From: Pseudomonas beijingensis
GTDB lineage: Bacteria > Pseudomonadota > Gammaproteobacteria > Pseudomonadales > Pseudomonadaceae
Direction of reading: 5' to 3'
NCBI RefSeq assembly: GCF_030687295.1
Contig: NZ_CP117425.1
Span: 434,001-498,000 of the forward strand
Length of the DNA: 64,000 bases
Below are positions 19,013-28,061 of this stretch, piece after piece. Made by a program: the position numbers and the translations under genes. Each line of letters starts with the position of its first letter. Position 1 is the first letter of the stretch. Below the pieces are notes generated by a model. The model did no database searches. It was not told the DNA's origin and saw only the letters and a program-made list of their open reading frames with translations.

Positions 19013-19564
19013 TTATGTATTGGCAGGCTGAGCCAGTGGCGGGATCGATTCGCAACGCACAGGGTAGTCCTCGCTGCGTCGGTCCGCGTAGAAATATTCC
19101 AGGGTGCGGCCCACCGTACGGAAAGCCAGCTCGTCCCAGGGAATGTCCGCTTCTTCGAACAACTTCACTTCCAGGCTCTCGGGCCCGGCGGCGAAATCCT
19201 CGTCCACCAGTTCGGCGCGGAAGAATACATGTACCTGGCTGATGTGCGGTACGTCAATCAGCGTATAGATGCTCAAGTTTCGCACCCGGGCGCAGGCCTC
19301 TTCGGCGGTTTCGCGCACGGCGGCCTGTTCGATGGTCTCGCCGTTCTCCATGAAGCCCGCCGGCAGGGTCCAGTAACCGCGCCGCGGCTCGATGGCGCGC
19401 CGGCACAGCAGGACTTTGCTGCCCCAGGTCGGTACGCAACCGGCCACGATGTTGGGGTTCTGGTAATGGATGGCGTGGCACGTGTCGCAGACAAAGCGCA
19501 GGCGCGAGTCGCCTTCGGGTATGCGCTGGGTCACCGGGTTACCGCACTGGCTGCAGAATTTCAT
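19013..19564 (-). CDS. NUDIX hydrolase with N-terminal zinc ribbon
   Basis: A 183-residue protein with a zinc ribbon (MKFCSQCGNP and FVCDTCHAIHYQNP, four Cys) followed by a NUDIX fold with the box GFMENGETIEQAAVRETAEE. This layout resembles NudC-type and related pyrophosphatases, but NudC is longer and has the SQPWPFP motif, which I do not see. NADH, ADP-ribose or another nucleotide could be the substrate. The start at 19564 was chosen because the zinc ribbon begins there; 38 further codons upstream are in frame but not family-like. It is divergent from the CoA pyrophosphatase gene. Confidence 0.9.
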   Translation of the reverse strand: MKFCSQCGNPVTQRIPEGDSRLRFVCDTCHAIHYQNPNIVAGCVPTWGSKVLLCRRAIEPRRGYWTLPAGFMENGETIEQAAVRETAEEACARVRNLSIYTLIDVPHISQVHVFFRAELVDEDFAAGPESLEVKLFEEADIPWDELAFRTVGRTLEYFYADRRSEDYPVRCESIPPLAQPANT

Positions 19565-19710
19565 GCTTGGGTTCCTGAATGCTGCGCCTATCTTGGCGTG
19601 CGCGGGCCGGTGTCGGCAAGTTGTCGTTTCGCGACACGACGCGGTGCGGGGGTTGGGCCGCTTGAACGATTGGTGCATGATGCAAGGTAGCGAATAAATC
19701 GAGAAGTCTC

Positions 19711-20310
19711 ATGCTGGACGAGCTACTGCATCGAGTAAGCAACCATACCCCGCACGATCTGCAGACCGACCAACGTTTCCCTGAAGCCGCGGTGCTGGTG
19801 CCGATCACCCGCAGCGATGAACCGGAGCTGGTACTGACCCTGCGCGCCAGTGGGCTCTCGACCCATGGCGGCGAAGTGGCGTTTCCCGGCGGGCGTCGCG
19901 ACCCGGAAGATCCGGATCTGATCTTCACCGCCCTGCGCGAAGCCGAGGAAGAAATCGGCCTGCCGCCCGGCCTGGTGGAAGTGATCGGCCCCCTCAGCCC
20001 GTTGATCTCGCTCCATGGCATCAAGGTCACGCCGTATGTCGGGGTGATTCCGGACTACGTCGAATACCAGGCCAACGATGCCGAGATCGCGGCGGTGTTC
20101 AGCGTGCCGCTGGAGTTTTTCCGCAAGGATCCGCGCGAACACACCCACCGGATCGATTACCAGGGCCGCAGTTGGTACGTGCCCAGCTATCGTTTCGAGG
20201 GGTACAAGATCTGGGGGCTGACGGCGATCATGATCGTCGAGTTGGTCAACCTGCTGTACGACGCCGGCATCGACCTGCACACGCCGCCCAAAAGCTACAT
20301 CAATACCTGA
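19711..20310 (+). CDS. CoA pyrophosphatase, NUDIX (NudL/YeaB-like)
   Basis: A 199-residue NUDIX protein with the UPF0035/CoA-type signature: LTLRASGLSTHGGEVAFPGG then RRDPEDPDLIFTALREAEEE. Family members hydrolyse coenzyme A to 4'-phosphopantetheine and 3',5'-ADP. It is followed 15 bases later by the gamma-carbonic anhydrase gene and then the DUF1289 gene, probably one transcript, a common order in Pseudomonas. The divergent neighbour is also a NUDIX gene of a different subfamily. Confidence 0.93.
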   Translation: MLDELLHRVSNHTPHDLQTDQRFPEAAVLVPITRSDEPELVLTLRASGLSTHGGEVAFPGGRRDPEDPDLIFTALREAEEEIGLPPGLVEVIGPLSPLISLHGIKVTPYVGVIPDYVEYQANDAEIAAVFSVPLEFFRKDPREHTHRIDYQGRSWYVPSYRFEGYKIWGLTAIMIVELVNLLYDAGIDLHTPPKSYINT

Positions 20311-20325
20311 TACCCGAGGATCCTC

Positions 20326-20850
20326 ATGAAATATCGCCTGGGCGATGCCCGTGTCGAAACCCACCCACAGAGCTGGGTCGCGCCCAACGCCACGCTGGTG
20401 GGCAAGGTCCGCCTCGAAGAGGGTGCCAATGTCTGGTTCAACGCCGTGCTGCGCGGCGACAACGAACTGATCCTGATCGGCAAGGACAGCAATGTGCAGG
20501 ACGGCACGGTGATGCACACCGACATGGGGTATCCACTGACCATCGGCACTGGCGTGACCATCGGCCACAACGCCATGCTCCATGGCTGTACGGTGGGCGA
20601 TTACAGCCTCATCGGCATCAACGCGGTGATCCTCAATGGCGCGAAGATCGGCAAGCACTGCATCATCGGCGCCAACGCGCTGATCGGTGAAAACAAGGAG
20701 ATTCCCGACGGCTCGCTGGTGATGGGCTCCCCCGGCAAGGTGGTGCGTGAATTGACCGAAGCCCAGAAGAACATGCTCGTGGCCAGCGCGGCGCACTATG
20801 TGCACAATTCCCAGCGCTATGCCCGCGACCTGGCCGAGCAGGAACCATGA
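20326..20850 (+). CDS. Gamma-class carbonic anhydrase family protein (YrdA/PaaY-like)
   Basis: A 174-residue left-handed beta-helix protein with hexapeptide repeats ([52 protein letters not shown]) and a C-terminal helix. Zinc-ligand histidines are in VMHTDMG and [10 protein letters not shown]. The group includes carbonic anhydrases, but YrdA/PaaY-type members often show little or different activity. Its stop overlaps the next start by four bases (ATGA), so translation is coupled. Confidence 0.92.
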   Translation: MKYRLGDARVETHPQSWVAPNATLVGKVRLEEGANVWFNAVLRGDNELILIGKDSNVQDGTVMHTDMGYPLTIGTGVTIGHNAMLHGCTVGDYSLIGINAVILNGAKIGKHCIIGANALIGENKEIPDGSLVMGSPGKVVRELTEAQKNMLVASAAHYVHNSQRYARDLAEQEP

Positions 20851-21056
20851 GCGCCCCTGAACGGCCGGTGCCTTCGCCCTGCGTGAACATCTGCGCGCTG
20901 GATGATGACGACATCTGCACCGGCTGCCAGCGCACCGTGGCGGAAATCACCCGGTGGAGTCGGATGGACAACGAGGAGCGGCGCGGGGTTTTGGCGCTGT
21001 GTCATGAACGGGCCAAGGCCAGTGGGCTGGTGTGGATGTTGCCGGCTAGGCGGTGA
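20847..21056 (+). CDS. DUF1289 domain protein
   Basis: A 69-residue Cys-rich protein: [20 protein letters not shown] with the CxxxC...CxxC pattern that defines DUF1289, then [20 protein letters not shown]. Metal binding is likely from the cysteines; function is unknown. Its ATG overlaps the carbonic anhydrase stop. Confidence 0.92.
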   Translation: MSAPERPVPSPCVNICALDDDDICTGCQRTVAEITRWSRMDNEERRGVLALCHERAKASGLVWMLPARR

Positions 21057-21109
21057 TGTCCACTTGTGAACACAAACCCTGTGTCCCACATATCTGTGGG
21101 ACACCTATC

Positions 21110-21273
21110 TGTGGGAGCAAAGCTTGCTCGCGATGCAGGCCACTCGATTTCTGAGAGACCGCATCGTCCTTATCGCGGGCAAGCCTTGCTCCCACAGAAG
21201 CCTTGCTCCCACAGGTTCGGCTCCCACAGGTTCGGCTCCCACAGGTTCGGCTCCCACAGGTTCGGCTCACACA
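21110..21273. repeat. REPIN with tandemly expanded 3' arm
   Basis: A REPIN (21110 to about 21200) is followed by AGAAGCCTTGCTCCCAC and then four copies of the 15-mer ACAGGTTCGGCTCCC (21211-21270, last copy with one change). The tandem units resemble the terminal CTCCCACAG of the REP arm. The REPIN core is nearly identical to 27090-27178. Confidence 0.85.
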
Positions 21274-21295
21274 GCTATATGCTCTGCATAGGCCT

Positions 21296-21949
21296 CTATT
21301 TCAAAGATGCCCACCGATCCACCCCCACCACCCCCAACGCAATCCCGACAAACCCCACCAATATCCCCCCAGCATTGATGAACACCTGTGGATAACCCAG
21401 GCTCGCCACATCAATAAAAGGGTAGGGGTAGGCCGCCAGTAAATCTCCCCGCAGCAAAACATAGGCGAAATAGGCCAAGGGATAAACCATCCACAGCCCG
21501 ATGTGGCCCAGGCGCAAACTGCCTTTGGGCACCCACCGCCACCAATAGGCGATGTACAGCAAGGGCACCACGTCATGCAGTAATTCGTCGGCCACGAACT
21601 GCCAGCCTTCGGGTTGCCAGAGGTGGCGCAGCAGCAGGTTGTAGGCCAGGCTGACCAGGGCGATGCTCACGGCGACGCCGCTGCGTACGCTGGGCTGCAG
21701 GAACCAGCGGCGGGCCGGGGATGGGCGAGGGGTCAGTTCCCAGGTCAGGACCACCGCCACCCACAGGTTGGTCAGCACCGTGAAGAAACTGAAGAAACTC
21801 ACCAACCCGCCCAGCAGGCTCGCGCCCAGCTCCCAACGACCTAGCAGGATCAGATACAACTGGATGCTCAACCCCGCCCAAGCCAGCAGCGCCGTCACCG
21901 ACACGAAGCGCTGGCGCAGGGTGAGGCGAGGACCTCTATCAATCCCCAC
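21296..21949 (-). CDS. Pr6Pr-family membrane protein
   Basis: A 217-residue protein with about six transmembrane segments. Its conserved FFSFFTVLTNLWVA, ELLHDVVPLLYIAYW and YFAYVLLRG stretches mark the Pr6Pr (FAR-17a/AIG1-like) family. No biochemical role is known in bacteria. The open frame begins with GTG at 21949. The VF530 gene ends seven bases upstream on the same strand, so the two may be co-transcribed. Confidence 0.85.
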   Translation of the reverse strand: MGIDRGPRLTLRQRFVSVTALLAWAGLSIQLYLILLGRWELGASLLGGLVSFFSFFTVLTNLWVAVVLTWELTPRPSPARRWFLQPSVRSGVAVSIALVSLAYNLLLRHLWQPEGWQFVADELLHDVVPLLYIAYWWRWVPKGSLRLGHIGLWMVYPLAYFAYVLLRGDLLAAYPYPFIDVASLGYPQVFINAGGILVGFVGIALGVVGVDRWASLK

Positions 21950-21955
21950 GGCGGC

Positions 21956-22186
21956 TCAGACCGGCCGTTTGGTGCGCATCAACTTGATGTACAGGCGCTC
22001 GACCTTCTCCCGCGCCCAAGGCGTCTTGCGCAAGAAGGTCAGGCTCGACTTGATGCTCGGGTCGCTTTTGAAGCAGCGGATATCGATGCGTTCAGCCAGG
22101 CCCGACCATTCATAGTGCTGCACGAGGGCGTTGAGGATCTGTTCCAGCGTCACGCCGTGCAGCGGGTTGTTGTTGGGTTCGGTCAT
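21956..22186 (-). CDS. VF530-family (DUF2132) protein
   Basis: A 76-residue protein, [20 protein letters not shown] then [13 protein letters not shown], matching the VF530/DUF2132 family of small proteins of unknown function. The ATG at 22186 is the family start; a longer open frame upstream is rejected because its extension is not conserved. It is seven bases from the Pr6Pr gene. Confidence 0.9.
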   Translation of the reverse strand: MTEPNNNPLHGVTLEQILNALVQHYEWSGLAERIDIRCFKSDPSIKSSLTFLRKTPWAREKVERLYIKLMRTKRPV

Positions 22187-22684
22187 GGGAGGCCTTCGCG
22201 CGAAAAAGGGTAAAGCCGCGCACCTTAGCCGAGGTGCTCTTGTGGTGGAAGCATAGCCTTCATCGTGGGGCTCTAGAGCCAGGCGCACTGTTACCGAATC
22301 CGAGATGATCCATGTCAACAAAAGCCCTTTCTCTATTGAGATCAGGACATTATCCTTGCGCCGCCTGCTGAAACGCTTCTTCTGTTGTGCTGAAGCCTCT
22401 GCGTCCAGCTCATTCCTGTTGAAAAGATCTGATGAATGCTCAATGTCCTGTCCTGAAAGACAGCGCTGTCTCGGTGACCACCTGTGGGGGCGAGCTTGCT
22501 CGCGATAGCCATCGCACATTCAACATTGAAGCCGACTGACACGCCGCCATCGCGAGCAAGCTCGCTCCCACAAGGGATCGCGGCAGCCAATTTGCCTTTT
22601 TCAACTGAACCATGCCCCCTCAAGATCGTCATCTACAGTGACTACTTGCGCGGGACTCCTTAAAACGTCACGGAGAATCACACT
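22187..22684. other. 498-base gap upstream of gcd, with a REPIN
   Basis: No convincing gene. 22187-22480 is more AT-rich than the surroundings and holds no recognisable motif. 22483-22572 is a REPIN (TGTGGGGGCGAGCTTGC and inverted arm). The last part carries the gcd leader with CGGAGA as ribosome-binding site. Confidence 0.6.
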
Positions 22685-25099
22685 ATGAGCACTGAGGGTG
22701 CTTTGAGTCGAAGCCGTCTGCTACCGAGCCTGCTCGGCATTCTGCTTCTATTGATGGGCCTGGCCCTGCTGGCCGGGGGAGTCAAGCTGAGCACGCTTGG
22801 CGGCTCGCTGTATTACCTGCTGGCCGGTATCGGCCTGGCGCTGACCGGCGTGCTGCTGATCATGGCCCGTCGCGCGGCGCTGGGCCTGTACGCACTGGTG
22901 CTGTTCGCCAGCACCGTATGGGCACTGTGGGAAGTGGGCCTGGACTGGTGGCAACTGGTGCCGCGCCTGGCGATGCTGTTTGCCCTGGGCATCGTCATGT
23001 TGCTGCCGTGGTTCCGCCGCCCACTGTTGACCGCCGATGCCTCGACCATGGGTACCCGCGCATTGGGCGCCGCCGTGGTCATCGCCGGTATCGCCGCGCT
23101 CGCCAGCCAGTTCACCAACCCGGGTGAGATCAAGGGCCAACTGGACCGCGACAGCGTGCCGGGCATGACCAACACCGCACCGGCCATGCCGGATGGCGAC
23201 TGGAACTCCTACGGGCGCAGCGCCCACGGCGACCGCTATTCGCCCCTGGCGCAGATCACCCCCGAGAACGTCAGCAAGCTGAAGCAAGCCTGGACCTATC
23301 GCACCGGCGACCTGCCAGGGCCGAACGACCCGGGTGAAACCACTGCGGAAAACACCCCGCTGAAGGTCAACGGCATGCTTTACGTGTGCACGCCTCACAG
23401 CCAGGTGATTGCCCTGGAGCCTGAAACTGGCAAGGAAATCTGGCGTTTCGATCCGAAGCTTTCCACGCAAAAAGCGGAAAACTTCAAGGGTTGGGCCCAC
23501 ATGACCTGCCGTGGCGTGACCTACCACGATGACGCCGTGTACGCCTCCGCCGAGCAGAGCCCCACCGGCACCGCCAGCACCTCGCCGGCCAGCACCGTGT
23601 GCCCGCGGCGGATCTTCCTGCCGACCGCCGACACCCGCCTGATCGCCCTCAACGCCGACACCGGCAAGATGTGCGAAGACTTCGGCGACAAGGGCCAGGT
23701 CGACCTGACCGCCAACATCGGCGGCTTCACGGCCGGCGGCTACTACTCCACCTCGCCACCGGCGGTCACCCAGAACCTGGTGGTGATCGGCGGCCACGTC
23801 ACCGATAACGTTTCCACCGACGAACCCAGCGGTGTGATCCGCGCCTACGACGTGCACACCGGCAAGCTGGTGTGGAACTGGGACAGCGGCAACCCGGACG
23901 ACACCACGCCGATTGCCGAAGGCCAGACCTACACCCGCAACTCGCCGAACATGTGGTCCATGTTCAGCGTCGATGAAAAACTCGGCATGCTCTACCTGCC
24001 GATGGGCAACCAGACCCCTGACCAGTTCGGTGGCTTTCGGACCCCGGAATCGGAAAAGTACGCCGCCGGCCTGACCGCCCTGGACATTGCCACCGGCAAG
24101 GTGCGCTGGTACTTCCAGTTCACCCACCACGACCTGTGGGACATGGACGTTGGTGGTCAACCGACCCTGATGGACCTGAAGACCGCTGACGGCGTGAAAC
24201 CGGCGGTACTGGCGTCGACCAAGCAGGGCAGCATCTACGTGCTGGACCGTAGCAATGGTCAGCCGATCGTGCCGATCAAGGAAATCCCGGTGCCGCAAGG
24301 CGCGGTGGAAGGCGATCACACCTCGCCGACCCAACCGATGTCCGACCTGAACTTCGTGCCGCCGGTCCTCGAGGAACGCGACATGTGGGGCGTGACCCCG
24401 TTCGACCAGATGCTGTGCCGGATCGACTTCAAGTCGTTGCGCTATGACGGCATGTTCACCCCGCCGTCGCTGCAAGGCTCGATCGTCTACCCGGGCAACT
24501 TCGGCGTATTCGACTGGGGCGGCATTTCGGTGGACCCGGTGCGCCAGATCGCCTTCGTCAACCCGAGCTACATGGCGTTCAAGTCAAAACTGGTGCCAGC
24601 GGCGGAAGTGGCCGGCGGCCCGGGTCGCAAGAGCGAAACCGAAGGCGTGCAGCCGAACAAAGGCGCGCCGTATGGCGTAATCCTCGAAGCGCTGCTTTCG
24701 CCCATGGGCCTGCCTTGCCAGGCACCTGCGTGGGGTTATGTCGCGGCCGTGGACTTGACCAACAACAAGACCCTGTGGAAGCACAAGAACGGCACCGTGC
24801 GTGACAGCTCGCCGGTACCGATCCCGCTGAGCATGGGTGTTCCGAGCTTGGGTGGCCCCTTCACCACCGCCAGTGGCCTGGCGTTCCTCAGCGGCACGCT
24901 GGACCAGTACCTGCGCGCCTACGACGTGAAAAACGGCAAGCAACTGTGGGAAGGCCGCCTGCCCGCCGGCGCCCAGACCACGCCGATGACCTACACCGGC
25001 AAGGACGGCAAGCAATACGTGCTGGTCGTTGCGGGCGGTCATGGTTCCCTGGGGACCCAGCAGGGTGATTATGTGATTGCCTACAAACTGCCGGATTAA
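22685..25099 (+). CDS. gcd: Membrane-bound PQQ-dependent glucose dehydrogenase
   Basis: Oxidises glucose to gluconolactone in the periplasm and passes electrons to ubiquinone. The 804-residue protein has five N-terminal transmembrane helices (about residues 10-150) and then an eight-bladed PQQ propeller (from DWNSYGRSAHGDRYSPLAQI) with repeated tryptophan-docking motifs. The segment TPLKVNGMLYVCTPHSQVIAL and the HHDLWDMDVGGQPTL motif carry residues of the PQQ site. PQQ synthesis genes are not in this window. Periplasmic glucose oxidation is typical of fluorescent pseudomonads and underlies gluconate-mediated phosphate solubilisation. It is monocistronic with its own terminator. Confidence 0.97.
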   Translation: MSTEGALSRSRLLPSLLGILLLLMGLALLAGGVKLSTLGGSLYYLLAGIGLALTGVLLIMARRAALGLYALVLFASTVWALWEVGLDWWQLVPRLAMLFALGIVMLLPWFRRPLLTADASTMGTRALGAAVVIAGIAALASQFTNPGEIKGQLDRDSVPGMTNTAPAMPDGDWNSYGRSAHGDRYSPLAQITPENVSKLKQAWTYRTGDLPGPNDPGETTAENTPLKVNGMLYVCTPHSQVIALEPETGKEIWRFDPKLSTQKAENFKGWAHMTCRGVTYHDDAVYASAEQSPTGTASTSPASTVCPRRIFLPTADTRLIALNADTGKMCEDFGDKGQVDLTANIGGFTAGGYYSTSPPAVTQNLVVIGGHVTDNVSTDEPSGVIRAYDVHTGKLVWNWDSGNPDDTTPIAEGQTYTRNSPNMWSMFSVDEKLGMLYLPMGNQTPDQFGGFRTPESEKYAAGLTALDIATGKVRWYFQFTHHDLWDMDVGGQPTLMDLKTADGVKPAVLASTKQGSIYVLDRSNGQPIVPIKEIPVPQGAVEGDHTSPTQPMSDLNFVPPVLEERDMWGVTPFDQMLCRIDFKSLRYDGMFTPPSLQGSIVYPGNFGVFDWGGISVDPVRQIAFVNPSYMAFKSKLVPAAEVAGGPGRKSETEGVQPNKGAPYGVILEALLSPMGLPCQAPAWGYVAAVDLTNNKTLWKHKNGTVRDSSPVPIPLSMGVPSLGGPFTTASGLAFLSGTLDQYLRAYDVKNGKQLWEGRLPAGAQTTPMTYTGKDGKQYVLVVAGGHGSLGTQQGDYVIAYKLPD

Positions 25100-25117
25100 G
25101 CAAAACCGGCGCTCATG

Positions 25118-25152
25118 AAAAAGGCGACACCCTTGCGGGTGTCGCCTTTTTC
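25118..25152 (+). terminator. Rho-independent terminator of gcd
   Basis: AAAAAGGCGACACCC, a TTGC loop and GGGTGTCGCCTTTTT form a perfect 15-base stem with A/T ends, 18 bases after the gcd stop. Confidence 0.95.
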
Positions 25153-25179
25153 TTTAGCCCGATGTCACCCCAAGTTGAC

Positions 25180-25269
25180 TGTGGGAGCAAAGCTTGCTCG
25201 CGATGCTGGCGCCCTGGTCTTCAGGTGGACCGTGTTATCGTTCATCGCGGGCAAGCCTTGCTCCCACAG
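25180..25269. repeat. REPIN, gcd-purT gap
   Basis: Arms TGTGGGAGCAAAGCTTGCTC and ATCGCGGGCAAGCCTTGCTC...CACA in inverted orientation lie between convergent gcd and purT. Confidence 0.87.
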
Positions 25270-25294
25270 ATCACCATGAGGCAAGCGATACTGC

Positions 25295-26476
25295 TTACAA
25301 CTCGATCTTGACCGCCTGGGAAGCCCGGGTCGCCTTGGCGCGGGCCGCTTCGATGGACTCATCGCGGGCCAGGGCCACGCCCAGGCGGCGCTGGCCGTTG
25401 ACTTCCGGTTTGCCGAACAGGCGCAGGGCGGTGTCCGGTTCGCTCAGGGCCGCGCCCAGGTTGGCGAACGCGGTCTGGGTCGACTGGCCTTCCACCAGGA
25501 TCACCGCCGACGCCGACGGGCCGAACTGGCGGATCAGTGGGATCGGCAGGCCGAGAATGGCGCGGGCGTGCAAGGCGAACTGCGACAGGTCCTGGGAAAT
25601 CAGCGTCACCAGGCCGGTGTCATGCGGGCGCGGCGAGACTTCGCTGAACCACACCTGGTCACCCTTGATGAACAGCTCGACGCCAAACAGGCCGCGACCA
25701 CCCAAGGCCTCGGTCACCGCCTTGGCCACGCGCTCGGATTCGGCCAGGGCTTTCGGGCTCATGGCCTGGGGCTGCCAGGATTCCTGATAGTCGCCTTTTT
25801 CCTGACGGTGGCCGACCGGAGCGCAGAAGGTGGTGCCGCCCACGTGACGCACGGTGAGCAAGGTGATTTCGTAGTCGAAATCGATGAATCCTTCGATGAT
25901 CACCCGGCCCTTTCCGGCGCGGCCACCTTCCTGGGCGTAGTCCCAGGCTTTCTGCACGTCATCGGCACTGCGCAGCAGGCTCTGGCCCTTGCCCGAGGAA
26001 CTCATCACCGGCTTGACCACGCACGGGAAGCCCAGGGTCTCGACGGCCTTGCGGTAGTCGTCCACGGTGTCGGCGAAGAAGTACGGCGATGTGGGCAGGC
26101 CCAGTTCTTCGGCGGCCAGGCGCCGGATGCCTTCGCGGTTCATGGTCAATTGCGCGGCGCGGGCGGTAGGGATCACGGTGAAGCCTTCGGCTTCCAGTTC
26201 CACCAGGGTGGCGGTGGCGATGGCTTCGATTTCCGGCACGATGAAGTGCGGCTTTTCGGCTTCGATCACCGCACGCAGGGCGGCGCCGTCGAGCATGTTG
26301 ATCACATGGCTGCGGTGGGCCACTTGCATGGCCGGCGCGTTGGCGTAGCGATCCACGGCAATCACTTCGACGCCCAGGCGCTGCAGTTCGATTACCACTT
26401 CCTTGCCCAGCTCGCCGCTGCCACACAACAAAACGCGGGTCGCGGTGGGCGACAATGGGGTTCCGATACGGGTCAT
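25295..26476 (-). CDS. purT: Formate-dependent phosphoribosylglycinamide formyltransferase 2
   Basis: Makes formyl-GAR from GAR, formate and ATP, a folate-free alternative to PurN. The 393-residue ATP-grasp protein begins at ATG 26476 ([20 protein letters not shown]), with GSGELGKEV for nucleotide binding, [13 protein letters not shown] of the ATP-grasp loop, [19 protein letters not shown] and the metal-binding [14 protein letters not shown]. Twenty-five in-frame codons further upstream are not family-like. It acts one step before PurL, whose gene in this window is frameshifted. Confidence 0.97.
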   Translation of the reverse strand: MTRIGTPLSPTATRVLLCGSGELGKEVVIELQRLGVEVIAVDRYANAPAMQVAHRSHVINMLDGAALRAVIEAEKPHFIVPEIEAIATATLVELEAEGFTVIPTARAAQLTMNREGIRRLAAEELGLPTSPYFFADTVDDYRKAVETLGFPCVVKPVMSSSGKGQSLLRSADDVQKAWDYAQEGGRAGKGRVIIEGFIDFDYEITLLTVRHVGGTTFCAPVGHRQEKGDYQESWQPQAMSPKALAESERVAKAVTEALGGRGLFGVELFIKGDQVWFSEVSPRPHDTGLVTLISQDLSQFALHARAILGLPIPLIRQFGPSASAVILVEGQSTQTAFANLGAALSEPDTALRLFGKPEVNGQRRLGVALARDESIEAARAKATRASQAVKIEL

Positions 26477-26566
26477 CTGAAGGTCCTCAAACAGGAGCGG
26501 ATCATCGGGGCGCGCGCCGGGCGAGCTTCCCATGGGGAGAAAGCGCGGCATTTTACATGAACCGCG

Positions 26567-27034
26567 TCAGCCGGCGACGGCCTGTTTGCGTAGACGCCAG
26601 GCCATGATCAGCCAGACGGCGGTCACCCCGGCGAATTTCGAGAGCAGGGCGGTGATCACCACGGCGGGCGTCAGGGCATCGATCAGACCGAAGAAGATGA
26701 ACGTGTCCAGGGGAATGCTCAAGGCCGAACTGATCCACAACCGGTCATGGAGCGGACGCTTGGTGATCGTGAACACCAGCCAGTCGACGCACTCGGACAC
26801 CGCGAACGCCGTGGCGCTGGCCAGGGCGATGGTCGGGTCCGAGGTGACATAGGACAACACCAGCGCCACCAGCATCGCCACGATGGCGCCATGGCCGAAG
26901 CGGGTCTGCACCATGTCCCGCAGGATAAACACCAGCCCGCCCCAGGCCGACCAGATGATGTCCAGGTGCGGCGCGGCGGAAAACGCGAAGTTGATCAGCA
27001 CGACGCTGCTGATGTAGGCGAGCAGGAAAAGCAT
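26567..27034 (-). CDS. VUT-family (queuosine-precursor-transporter-like) membrane protein
   Basis: A 155-residue protein with about five transmembrane helices. GGLVFILRDMVQTRFGHG, FAVSECVDWLVFT and SSALSIPLDTFIFFGLI match the VUT (vitamin uptake transporter, YhhQ-related) family. YhhQ imports queuosine precursors; this short member may transport a related compound. No riboswitch was recognised upstream. It lies 90 bases upstream of purT on the same strand and could share its transcript. Confidence 0.82.
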   Translation of the reverse strand: MLFLLAYISSVVLINFAFSAAPHLDIIWSAWGGLVFILRDMVQTRFGHGAIVAMLVALVLSYVTSDPTIALASATAFAVSECVDWLVFTITKRPLHDRLWISSALSIPLDTFIFFGLIDALTPAVVITALLSKFAGVTAVWLIMAWRLRKQAVAG

Positions 27035-27089
27035 GGGGCGGGGTACCTGGTGGAAGGTTGATCAAGACATTAAAGGACAGCGATGGCCC

Positions 27090-27223
27090 TGTGGGAGCAA
27101 AGCTTGCTCGCGAAACAGGCGACTCGATTTCTGAGAGACCGCATCGTCCTCATCGCGGGCAAGCCTTGCTCCCACAGAAGCCTTGCCCCCAGAAGCCATG
27201 CTCCCAGAAGCCTTGCTTCCAAA
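27090..27223. repeat. REPIN with decayed tandem tail
   Basis: The REPIN core (27090-27178) is nearly identical to the one at 21110, including the internal GATTTCTGAGAGACCGCATC. Degenerate tandem units AGAAGCCTTGCCCCC, AGAAGCCATGCTCCC and AGAAGCCTTGCTTCC follow. Confidence 0.85.
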
Positions 27224-27275
27224 GAGGGTTGTGTTCAGCCAGTGGGTGAAGGGTACTTCAGCCACCGCCCGTCCC

Positions 27276-28061
27276 TCAATCTTCCTCGCTGCCCTCCAGC
27301 TTCCAATACCCCACCGCCTTCACAAAGTCCTGGTCCAACCCTTTCTCCTCCAGCAACACCTTGCGGATCTGCCGCGACACTTTGCTCTCGGTCGCGACCC
27401 AGGTGTACAGCTTGCCGCCGGGCATTTCCAGCTGTTGCACGGTTCGCAGCAGGTTGTCCTGGCGGCCTTCGCGCAACACCCAGATCACGTGCACCTGTGC
27501 CGGGCTTTGGAGCACTTGCTGCTCGGCGCCGTTTTCCACTTCCACCACCACCAGGGCCCGGCGGTTGGGCGCCAGGCCTTCTAGGCGGCGGGCAATGGCG
27601 GGCAGGGCGGTTTCGTCGCCGATCAACAGGTAGCTGTCGAAGATATCCGGCACGATCATCGAGCCCCGGGGCCCGGCGATGTTGAGGTATTGCCCTGGTG
27701 CCGCCTGGGCCGCCCAGGTCGCGGCCGGGCCGTCGCCGTGGAGCACGAAATCGATGTCCATCTCCAGGGTGTCCAGGTCATAGCGGCGCGGGGTGTAGTC
27801 GCGCATCTCGGGCATCGGGCCCTGGGCCTTACTGGCGCTAGGGCTGAAGTTTTCCAGGGCGGCCTGTTCCTCGGCGTTCTGCGGGAACAGCAATTTAACG
27901 TGGTCGTCGGTGCCCAGGCTGACGAACCCGGCCAGTTCCGGCCCGCCGACGGTGATGCGGCGCATGCGCGGGGTCAGGTCCTCGACCCGCAGCACTTGCA
28001 GGCGACGACGTTTGATCTCGTGGCTGACACGGTGAATGGTGTTTGGATCGACTTCGGTCAT
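27276..28061 (-). CDS. Siderophore-interacting protein (ferric-siderophore reductase, SIP family)
   Basis: A 261-residue flavoprotein of the FAD-binding-9/SIP family (ViuB/YqjH-like), which reduces Fe(III)-siderophores in the cytoplasm. The FAD part has RRITVGGPELAGFVS and DYTPRRYDLDTLEMDIDFVLHGDGPAATWA. The C-terminal NAD(P)H part has LLIGDETALPAIARRLE and GKLYTWVATESKVSRQIRK. Its start overlaps the stop of the upstream padR gene (ATGA), so both are one unit. This arrangement is like E. coli YqjI-YqjH, in which the PadR-type regulator responds to nickel or iron. Confidence 0.93.
   Translation of the reverse strand: MTEVDPNTIHRVSHEIKRRRLQVLRVEDLTPRMRRITVGGPELAGFVSLGTDDHVKLLFPQNAEEQAALENFSPSASKAQGPMPEMRDYTPRRYDLDTLEMDIDFVLHGDGPAATWAAQAAPGQYLNIAGPRGSMIVPDIFDSYLLIGDETALPAIARRLEGLAPNRRALVVVEVENGAEQQVLQSPAQVHVIWVLREGRQDNLLRTVQQLEMPGGKLYTWVATESKVSRQIRKVLLEEKGLDQDFVKAVGYWKLEGSEED

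Noticed and set aside
21183..21273. Possible CRISPR-like array
   Set aside because: Units of 15-17 bases are head-to-tail without spacers and derive from a REP arm; no cas genes.
22187..22480. Gene or small RNA in the AT-richer gap before gcd
   Set aside because: Only short open frames with no ribosome-binding site or similarity, and no stem-loop with a T-run.
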